Source: a virus. Taken from it: a DNA stretch of 38,289 bases. This document shows, piece by piece, positions 7,858-15,400 of this stretch (the stretch's first letter is position 1; the number at the start of each line of letters is the position of its first letter). The notes beneath the pieces are model-generated. The model ran no database searches, had not been told where the DNA came from, and saw only the letters and a list, made by a program, of their open reading frames with translations. The stretch covers positions 1 to 38,289 of the IMG/VR virus record IMGVR_UViG_3300010334_000120. The stretch is one strand, 5' to 3'. The translations under genes were made by a program, and so were the position numbers.

Positions 7858-8496
7858 TCATTTCAAAACATTTTCAAGTTGAAAAAACAAATAGTCTATG
7901 GTGCTGTCATTGGTTATGACATGATCAATGTCTACACCAACCCAAGCTGTTTCACTAGCGTGTATGCCTAATTTTTCCAATTTGGCCCTACTCAAAGCCC
8001 ATGAAATATTTCCTTGTTCGCCTTGGTTGGCACTGACGGCATCATTGTACCATTCGGGTTCAGGACCCCTTTTTATGCGTATCACCATGCCCCCCACATT
8101 GTGAATGGCCTGAATTTCGTTGGGAAATCTAACGTCACTGATCACAATGTTGTCTTGGGTTTTTCTAATCTTGTTTTCCAAACTGGCTATCCATATGTTG
8201 TCATGGAAATATTGACGCAGTACATCTGTACCCCAATATTGCAACACCCATCTTGGCGTGAGGTTGTGTATGTCCAACCTTTGGCTCCACCAGGGATCCA
8301 CCTGCTCCCGCCATTTCCTAGACTCAACTGTTCTGCCATCTAACAGTATGCGATCCCAACCAAACACACATGACACTGCATCTTTGAGAGAGGAAGCAAA
8401 ACTGTCTCTTCTAAATCCGTGATAATTGCAAAGATAATCAGCTGCTGTATCCTTGCCTGCTGAGATAAAACCACAAAATCCTATTACTTTGGCCAT
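7858..8496 (-). CDS. 1: Deoxynucleoside monophosphate kinase (T4 gp1-like)
   Basis: The 212-aa enzyme phosphorylates dNMPs to dNDPs, supplying precursors for phage DNA synthesis in the cytoplasm. The Walker A loop is GFISAGKDT at residues 9-17, the same form as T4 gp1 (GVKRSGKDT). Further family features are LQYWGTDVLR (about 85-94), the NIVISDVRFPNE segment (about 115-126) and GGMVIRIKR. T4 gp1 is 241 aa, so this is slightly shorter. It is the only recognised nucleotide-metabolism enzyme on this strand among virion genes, and it has its own sigma70-like promoter and AAAGGATG Shine-Dalgarno, which suggests early expression separate from its late neighbours. Confidence 0.9.
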   Translation of the reverse strand: MAKVIGFCGFISAGKDTAADYLCNYHGFRRDSFASSLKDAVSCVFGWDRILLDGRTVESRKWREQVDPWWSQRLDIHNLTPRWVLQYWGTDVLRQYFHDNIWIASLENKIRKTQDNIVISDVRFPNEIQAIHNVGGMVIRIKRGPEPEWYNDAVSANQGEQGNISWALSRAKLEKLGIHASETAWVGVDIDHVITNDSTIDYLFFQLENVLK

Positions 8497-8510
8497 ATAA
8501 CATCCTTTAG

Positions 8511-8546
8511 ATATTACATTCTATAAAATTTTATAGGTAAAGTCAA
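8511..8546 (-). promoter_or_regulatory. Sigma70-like promoter for dNMP kinase
   Basis: On the minus strand TTGACT (8546-8541) is followed after exactly 17 bases by TAGAAT (8523-8518), each matching five of six consensus bases. The predicted start near 8511 leaves a leader of about 15 bases with AAAGGATG before the ATG at 8496. The spacer contains the perfect 16-bp palindrome CTATAAAATTTTATAG (8521-8536), a possible operator. Confidence 0.55.
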
Positions 8547-8560
8547 TGAAATTGATTTAA

Positions 8561-9325
8561 TTATCCAGTGACCCAGGTCAACGGTGTGGAGCCGTCTTTA
8601 TATGTATTTAGATCTAATTCTAAAGCTTCCATTTCTGCCTTGGCTTCTGCTTTGAGTTGACTGCCATTTAGAGCGCTACTGCCCTGTGGTCCAGCAATGG
8701 CTGGGAATTTTTCCCTAGCTTGGCCCAATATCATTTTGGCATTGGCCAGAGCATAATCTTTTAACCATTGCCCTGAATACACATCCTCCAACAAATTGAA
8801 GTCGGGTCTATGATTGTACATCCATACCAAAATGTGCTCGCCAGCATGTGGGCGTTGGTGTATGACCAGTTTGTGACTGGTAGAATTGTAAGAAAAATTT
8901 ATGTCACTACCAAACATTTTGCCCACTTGTTTTTGATAGCCTGCAAACGCATAGTAGGTGGCCAAACCACCCATGTTGGTTGATGCCAAGAGATAGGTGT
9001 TGCTGTAGGCCAAATTAAAGGGTTCAAATATGGTTCCGCCGTCGCCACCGCCAGATCTTGAACCCACGCTTCTTCTAAACAGTTGTCTTATACTGACCAC
9101 TTCTTTGGGCATGATGTATTCGTTGGTGTCCAATACTAGATCCAAAAATCCATAGCTTTCCTCCACAGAATTGGAAGCACGTTGCCGATATTTGGCCAGG
9201 GCTCGATCTATGGAAATATTGTAGTCGCTGGCATCCAGCTCAACATCCACCAAGTTGCCACCTAGAAATGTTTTGATATATTCCACTATCTGTTGTCTAG
9301 AATTTTCAGTTTCGCTGTTGTACAT
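8561..9325 (-). CDS. 13: Neck protein (T4 gp13-like)
   Basis: The 254-aa protein is the gp13 neck or head-completion protein that, with gp14, caps the portal and forms the docking site for the tail. The N-terminal helical part (about 8-55: IVEYIKTFLGGNLVDVEL, then DRALAKYRQRAS), the EYIMPKEVVSIRQLFRR strand region (about 69-86) and the late YSGQWLKDYALANAKMILGQ helix (about 183-202) fit the family. T4 gp13 is 309 aa. The gene is divergent from gp14, unlike T4 where 13, 14 and 15 are co-directional. The ATG is preceded by ATAAATA-GAACT and no Shine-Dalgarno. Confidence 0.87.
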   Translation of the reverse strand: MYNSETENSRQQIVEYIKTFLGGNLVDVELDASDYNISIDRALAKYRQRASNSVEESYGFLDLVLDTNEYIMPKEVVSIRQLFRRSVGSRSGGGDGGTIFEPFNLAYSNTYLLASTNMGGLATYYAFAGYQKQVGKMFGSDINFSYNSTSHKLVIHQRPHAGEHILVWMYNHRPDFNLLEDVYSGQWLKDYALANAKMILGQAREKFPAIAGPQGSSALNGSQLKAEAKAEMEALELDLNTYKDGSTPLTWVTG

Positions 9326-9362
9326 AGTTCTATTTATGCAAATAAATACACTTGAATAGGAG
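9326..9362. promoter_or_regulatory. Divergent late promoter pair between gp13 and gp14
   Basis: The 44-base spacer holds two opposed late-type boxes. On the minus strand GCATAAATA (9339-9331) lies 5 bases before the gp13 ATG. On the plus strand AATAAATA (9341-9348) is followed by a predicted start near 9354 and then AGGAGA (9358-9363) for gp14. The boxes nearly abut and together form an imperfect palindrome (TATTTATGCAAATAAATA). Confidence 0.55.
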
Positions 9363-9369
9363 ACACAAA

Positions 9370-10566
9370 ATTCCCAAACTGAGTTTATATAGGCCAGAAA
9401 AAGGTCTTGACTTTAAATTTATAGATCGAACAGTTAATGAACGCTTTCAAGTGGGCGGGGTGGACTGTTTGATACACAAGTATATTGGGCCAGTATCGCC
9501 CACGGGGGATACAGTCACTCCCACGACCCCAGTGACCAGTCAAAATTCTGTGCCTGAATTGGGCATTCAAGATGTGCTGTTTATGGAAAATCGTGATAGA
9601 AAATATGCACCTGATGTTTATGTGATTAGGGGAATTTACACCATGCAGGATTTGGATTTTAATCTAAGTCAGTTTGGTTTGTTTTTGAACAATGATACCA
9701 TAATGATGCATTTCCATCTTGGAACCAGTGTGCAAGCATTGGCTAGAAAAATAATGCCTGGTGATGTGATTGAACTGCCACACTTGAAAGATGAATATGG
9801 TCTCGATGACAATCTAACAGCTTTGAGAAGATTTTATGTGGTACAGGAGGTGTCTAGACCCACTGCGGGATTCAGCGTCACCTGGTACCCGCATTTGATC
9901 AAGGCCAAATGTGTGCCGTTGGTTGACAGTCAAGAATTCAATCAAATTTTGGAACAAGATTCTGGAAACAATGACGGCAGTACACTAAGGGATCTCTTAT
10001 CCACATACAATCAAAATATCAAGATAAATGAGCAAATTATCCAACAAGCCACCCAAGACTCGCCCATGAGTGGCTATGAAACTAGAAGTTTTTACGTCAT
10101 GCCAACAACGGATTTGATCAGTGATGCCAGCAATGATTATGACAATGCCAGCATGGATCAGTTGTCCAAAGATGCCAGCATCGTTTTGCAAACTCCCAAT
10201 AAAAATATATATATAGGGTATCTAACTGGAGATGGAGTACCACCCAATGGATATCCTTTTGGTTCAGGTGCTGTGTTTCCCTCCGCACCTTCACAGGGCA
10301 GTTATTTTTTACGAACAGATTATTTTCCCAATGTGCTGTATAGATTTGATGGCACCAATTGGCTGCTGTTTGAACAGAATGTGCGCATGACCATGAATGA
10401 ATTTGGTGTGCAAGACACAACAGCGGCGCCTTTCATTGGCAATCAAATACGTCAAACACAAAAGGCTTCTTTTATCAACAATGCCACAACCAGCACCATC
10501 AATGGTCAAATGGTCAAAGAAAGACAGGCTTTGAATCAAGCTTTGAAACCAAGAGCCGACAACTAA
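9370..10566 (+). CDS. 14: Neck protein (T4 gp14-like), probable ATT start
   Basis: The protein resembles T4 gp14, which sits between gp13 and the tail terminator gp15. The core includes DLNFNLS-like FGLFLNNDTIMMHFHL, then PGDVIELPHL, FYVVQEVSRP and FSVTWYPHL (within about 100-195). Marine homologues begin MPKLSLYRPEKG. Here the codon before PKLSLYRPEKG is ATT at 9370, placed 6 bases after AGGAGA. An in-frame TTG at 9352 would add six residues (NRRHK) and put the Shine-Dalgarno inside the coding region. I therefore favour ATT, giving 398 aa. T4 gp14 is 256 aa. The extra C-terminal part (about 210-398) contains one Trp/Tyr-rich unit (GSYFLRTDYFPNVLYRFDG). gp15 follows after 10 bases. Confidence 0.83.
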   Translation: MPKLSLYRPEKGLDFKFIDRTVNERFQVGGVDCLIHKYIGPVSPTGDTVTPTTPVTSQNSVPELGIQDVLFMENRDRKYAPDVYVIRGIYTMQDLDFNLSQFGLFLNNDTIMMHFHLGTSVQALARKIMPGDVIELPHLKDEYGLDDNLTALRRFYVVQEVSRPTAGFSVTWYPHLIKAKCVPLVDSQEFNQILEQDSGNNDGSTLRDLLSTYNQNIKINEQIIQQATQDSPMSGYETRSFYVMPTTDLISDASNDYDNASMDQLSKDASIVLQTPNKNIYIGYLTGDGVPPNGYPFGSGAVFPSAPSQGSYFLRTDYFPNVLYRFDGTNWLLFEQNVRMTMNEFGVQDTTAAPFIGNQIRQTQKASFINNATTSTINGQMVKERQALNQALKPRADN

Positions 10567-10576
10567 GGGACACAGC

Positions 10577-11998
10577 ATGGATCACTTTTATTCAGGCCAA
10601 ATACGAAGATATCTCACTCAGTTCATGAGAGCCATGAGCAGTTTCAGTTATCAGGACGGGCAGGGCGCACTGCATCAAGTGCCTGTAATGTACGGAGACC
10701 CTAATAGGCAAGTGGCCAATATTTTGAAAAAGAACTCAGAAAACACATTGCCTGCTGCCCCTTTTATTGCCTGTTACATCAAGGCACTGGATTACGACCA
10801 AACCAGACTGCAGGATCCCACCTTTGTCAGCAAGGTACACATCAAGGAAAGAAGTTTTGATGACAACATAGGAGACTACACCTACACACAGGGTGTGGGC
10901 TACACTGTGGAACGCATAATGCCCAGTCCTTACAATTTGACACTGACTGCTGACATATGGACCACTAATACAGATCAAAAGCTGCAAATCATTGAACAGT
11001 TGGCCTACTTGTTCAACCCCAGTTTGGAAATACAAACCACTGACAATTATGTGGATTGGACCAGTTTGACAGTGCTGCAATTGAAGTCTACCGTTTGGTC
11101 CACACGTCAAATACCTCAGGGTGTGGAACAAAATATTGACATAGGCAGTTTGGTATTTGAAACACCCATTTGGATCACACCCCCTGCTAAGGTCAAAAAG
11201 TTGGGCATCATTACCAAAATTATTGCAAATATTTTCAGCGATGATCCCAACACCATAGCCACCAACTACGGTGATTTGAACGCAGTTTATGCAAATTTAG
11301 GCACCAGCGAAGCAAGATCAGTGGTCACACCAGGCAACTATGATCTCTTAGTGTTGAACAATGTGGGAACTCTTTTGCAAAACAGGGTAGCCACAGGCAG
11401 TGCCTACAACTCACAGCCCACCAGCAAATACAACTGGTACACTCTACTCAATCAATATCCCAACAAATTCAAAGCAGGACTCAGCTATGTCACGCTGAAA
11501 ACTGCCATGGGATTGGACATTGTGGCCTATATAGCTATAGATGCCATTGAAGACACCAAGATACAGTTGACTTTTGATCCAGATACTTTGCCCAGTAACA
11601 CAGTGATCAATGCGCAGGTGGGCAACAGTACAGTGAGTAGGGGCACAATTGATGCCATCATCAATCCTGAAACATTTAGACCAGATTTGCCTGCCAATGA
11701 TACTAGATATTTAATTTTGGAAAATATAAATCAAGTGTCTGAGTTTGCTGTATCTGCCAGTTATCACGGACCACAGGCTTGGAAAAACAGTGATCAAACC
11801 AATTTTCAAGCTCATGCCAATGACATCATACAGTGGGACGGTGTCAAATGGAACGTGATATTTGACAGCACCGCTGCCACTCAGGTGTACTATGTGACCA
11901 ACATCTACACAGGTGTTCAATATGTTTGGCAAAATGACAGTTGGACCAAGAGCTATGAAGGAGCCTATAGTCCTGAAAATTGGAATTTGGTGTTGTGA
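10577..11998 (+). CDS. 15: Tail terminator/sheath stabiliser (T4 gp15-like, extended)
   Basis: The 473-aa product caps the finished tail and joins it to the neck. The N-terminal domain (about 1-210) matches T4 gp15: HFYSGQIRRYLTQFMRAMSS, VPVMYGDPNRQVANIL, TVERIMPSPYNLTLTADIWT, then QIIEQLAYLFNPSLEIQTT and LVFETPIWITPP. T4 gp15 is 272 aa. The C-terminal extension of about 200 residues is beta-rich, ending in two Trp-rich units (IIQWDGVKWNVIFD and YVWQNDSWTKSYEG) like those in the sheath and fibres. AAGGGA lies upstream of the ATG. The stop overlaps the Nudix start in TGATG, so those two are translationally coupled. Confidence 0.88.
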   Translation: MDHFYSGQIRRYLTQFMRAMSSFSYQDGQGALHQVPVMYGDPNRQVANILKKNSENTLPAAPFIACYIKALDYDQTRLQDPTFVSKVHIKERSFDDNIGDYTYTQGVGYTVERIMPSPYNLTLTADIWTTNTDQKLQIIEQLAYLFNPSLEIQTTDNYVDWTSLTVLQLKSTVWSTRQIPQGVEQNIDIGSLVFETPIWITPPAKVKKLGIITKIIANIFSDDPNTIATNYGDLNAVYANLGTSEARSVVTPGNYDLLVLNNVGTLLQNRVATGSAYNSQPTSKYNWYTLLNQYPNKFKAGLSYVTLKTAMGLDIVAYIAIDAIEDTKIQLTFDPDTLPSNTVINAQVGNSTVSRGTIDAIINPETFRPDLPANDTRYLILENINQVSEFAVSASYHGPQAWKNSDQTNFQAHANDIIQWDGVKWNVIFDSTAATQVYYVTNIYTGVQYVWQNDSWTKSYEGAYSPENWNLVL

Positions 11999-12429
11999 TG
12001 CGCGATCAAGTGATCTGCAGCGGCGGCTTGTTTTTGGCTCAAGACACCATGAGGTTCATGCTACTGCTGAGAACACAGGGAAAAACAGCAGGTACATGGG
12101 GTTTGGTGGGCGGCAAAAAAGAACCAGGCGATGTCACAGCCTCAGATGTGCTGCATCGTGAAATTAGAGAAGAAATTGGCATGATTCCCGAGATCAAAAA
12201 AATCATACCACTAGAACTGTTTACCAGCAACGACAACAATTTTGAATATAACACATATGTTTTGCTAGTGGGATCTGAGTTTGTGCCCACACTGAATGGT
12301 GAGCACAGCAGTTATGCATGGTGTGCTTTTGATCACTGGCCCAAACCTCTACATCAAGGAGTCAAACACAGTTTGGCTAATAGAGTGGTTCGAGCCAAAC
12401 TTCAGCTATTGCTGGATCTTTTGAATTGA
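11998..12429 (+). CDS. Nudix hydrolase (about 143 aa)
   Basis: The protein starts at the ATG in the TGATG overlap with the gp15 stop, and an upstream in-frame alternative at 11980 is less likely. It contains a Nudix box, the Mg-binding helix of enzymes that cleave nucleoside diphosphates linked to another moiety. The segment reads GGKKEPGDV followed by REIREEIGM, giving the REUxEExGU core intact. The preceding Glu of the GX5EX7REUXEEXGU consensus is Asp, and one extra residue lies before RE. A substrate cannot be told: NADH, ADP-ribose, NTP clean-up or an RNA 5' end are all possible. It is the last gene of the gp14-gp15 operon and converges on the 1592-aa gene with a 10-base gap. Confidence 0.9.
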   Translation: MRDQVICSGGLFLAQDTMRFMLLLRTQGKTAGTWGLVGGKKEPGDVTASDVLHREIREEIGMIPEIKKIIPLELFTSNDNNFEYNTYVLLVGSEFVPTLNGEHSSYAWCAFDHWPKPLHQGVKHSLANRVVRAKLQLLLDLLN

Positions 12430-12439
12430 TACAGCTATA

Positions 12440-15400
12440 TCAAAGGTGCTGTGTTTCAAAGGTATGGGTATTGGGACTGGCAGTCCAGTCATAAGTGGAG
12501 TTGGGCCAAAACATCATGTCCATGCCAGGTGTGGGAGGTGTGTTAAATATCCATCCCGTGTTGTTGCCCGCATCAAAATTGTAATAGGGCACATTGGTAC
12601 CTCCATAGTAGGTTGAGTTATATGCATAGCCTGGTCTAAAAGCCGTACCTGACCCTGTGCCCGTGTTCACTGTGCCAGGTGCAAACCAAAGATATTTGTC
12701 AATGGCATTGCTGTCTTTGATGGTCATGTTGTTGACCACACGTCCATCATTGAATGTGCCCCTATGAGGTTTGAGCACAGAAATATTGAATTGATAACTG
12801 GGCGAAACACTTTGCAACACAGTGTTGTTGGCAGTGTTGTTGTAGCCATACCAATCGCTGTTTGAATCGTATGGTGCAGCAGTGTCGTTGTAGGTGAAAT
12901 TCACAAAAGTGGTGGTGCTTTTGGCTGTGAATTTGAATATGGCGGGTCCCAAACCTGATGCTGCCAAATCATCAAACTGTGCTCTTGATGGCACAAGCCC
13001 TGTAAAATCCGTACAGGGGTTGATGGTGATAGTAGGAGTGGGCTCCTCAGAGCTTTTTTTCCAACTGCCAATGGCAATGTTGGTGTATGTGCCCATGTAG
13101 GCATTGAACACGCTGCCATCGTAAAAATATATATAGTTCTCACCATAGCCAGAGTCTGCTGAAAAGTAATTGGTCACCGTGGAGGGAAAAATCACCAAAG
13201 AATCAGTGATGCCCAGGCTGCCCAAATAGAGACTGGCTCCTTGTAGGTACACACGGGTATAGCCACCAAAAGAAGTGGGGCCTATGGTGTCTTGAATGGT
13301 CAAACTAGTGGCAGTCAATGACACTCGATTGTTTGTATATGGATGTGTGTTCACGGAAATGTTACCCCCCATGAACTTCAAATCACCATATTTACCAACC
13401 ACAATGTACTCGCTGGTCACATTGGGTACATCTAGGAAGGTATTAAAGTAGTAGGGATATAGTGAGCTGTATCCAGAGGATTGTTTTAATCCTGGCTGAT
13501 TGGTAAACATCACATATTGATACGTGCTGGTACCCACAACCACTGGTATCATTGAGGAGGCGTAAATAGAAATAATGCCACTGCCTTGAAAGTAAAGTTT
13601 GGCATCATAGGTAGCAAATTCGCCACCCATACCCCCTATGCTATAGCCTGTGGATGGTATGATCAATCCTCCCAACTGATCATACACTGAACCCGCAAAA
13701 TAGTTCAAATTGGAGTTTCTCAAGGTGTCACTTGCTGGTGATGTATCATTGGCGCAAAAGATCATGCTTGCACCGAAATAAATGCTCATACCTGTTCGTC
13801 CTTGCCACGTGTATTCGCCAAGGTCAAAGTCGTAGCCTTGATATTGACCAAATATCAAAGTTTGCACCAGCATGGGTGATTCTTCTTCCAAATAGGATTC
13901 AAATCGAACGCTGCTGTAGCTATCCATACCATAAGTCGCCTGATCGCTAAAGTCAAAAATCAAGGCATTGAAGTTGGGGCTGGTGCTGGTGCTCACTGCC
14001 TCAGTTTGACCTGGTTGGTGTGGCACCTGATTGCCATAATTCCTCAGAGTTCCTGGTAGAACGGTAACACTGTTAAGGTAATAGTTAGTGAAGTTTATTA
14101 TGCTTGGAGCATAGGTCAAATTGGGGTCTGACGGACTCACTGTGGTAATGGTCAAACGTGAGTTATTGCTGGACCACAAAACGCCGCTCCAGCCAGTGAT
14201 ATTGAACGCAATAGGCTGAATAGTGTAGTTGTCAGTGCCATGCACAAATGTTGATTGTGTTGGGCTGGATGCTGAATCAAAGTTTACAAATTTAAAACTG
14301 GGTGCTTGCGCCCGGGTGTTCAAAGTTTGGTCCACCGTGCCTGCTGTCACATATAGCCCAGCGATGCTTTGTGTTGAGCCTTGAATCACATAGTAGCCGC
14401 CCTCTATAATGATGTTGGGATTGAACTGGCTCAAAACATCTATCTGTGCTGGTTGTGCTGGATTACCGCCACTGAAACGAAATTCAGGTACTAGATTATA
14501 GACATTTTGGTTTCTGTTGCCAGTGAGCATGTTGTCATTTGAAAATAAATGACCCGCTTCCCTGTGGGCTATTTTTACTGTTGTTGATGGCTGTGACGAA
14601 TACAAGGGATATCCCGTCAACCTAGAGCCGGCAATGCGTCTTGTATCCAAACCTGCCATCACCACAGTTGTAGAATTGTCCAAAAGAACACGCTGATAAA
14701 TTTCACCGTTTTGCTTGATGATCAAATAGCAGGCAGGGCTTCTGCTGATTATGGAACCAAGATGCAGTATTGCGTAACTTTTACTTGTCCATGCTCCATG
14801 ATTTTTAGTTGTGATGTTGACTGTGATTGGACCGCCCGACTGCCATTCATACACATAAAAGGCCAGTGCATCAGGAAAGTTCTGTGCGGCAGTGTACCCT
14901 ATGGTATTGGGATATTGATTCAGAAGGGTTATGCAATAGTAGTCAGGAGTGTTAAATATCACAAAATCATTTTGGTATGGCCTTTTAGTGGAGCTGCTGT
15001 TGTTGTAATTACTGAGATCTTTTATTATTGAAGAACTAACATCACTTGATGTTTGATAGTACCCAGCCCAGTTTACGCCAATGGCTATGTTTGGCGGTGT
15101 GTCCGATGTACTGGCTCCAGTCACCAAGTTGCCAGTATCCGAATTCACATACACATTCAATTTGTTGATTGTAGCTGTTATGTCAAAAACATCTGTTTGT
15201 ATCATGCCGTTGATGTAAGGCATCAGACCTTCCCTGCTATACTCACTCAAAAAATTGAACAGTATCGTGGGGCTGCCCAAGATAGTAGTGTAATAAGTCG
15301 TGTAATAGGGCATGTCTTTGACTACAAAATAGCCATAATAGTAATTGTTACTTTTGTCAACACTATACCGCAAAAAAATGTCATTGTCACTGTATAAATC

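Noticed and set aside
9352-9369. TTG at 9352 as the gp14 start
   Set aside because: The Shine-Dalgarno AGGAGA lies downstream of it and homologues start six residues later.
11980-11997. Upstream alternative start for the Nudix hydrolase
   Set aside because: It would lie inside gp15 by 19 bases. The ATG at 11998 overlaps the stop in the usual TGATG coupling.
12901-13146. Minus-strand 81-aa frame and similar frames inside the 1592-aa gene
   Set aside because: They are in another frame on the same strand, without Shine-Dalgarno, and lie wholly within a continuous large gene.
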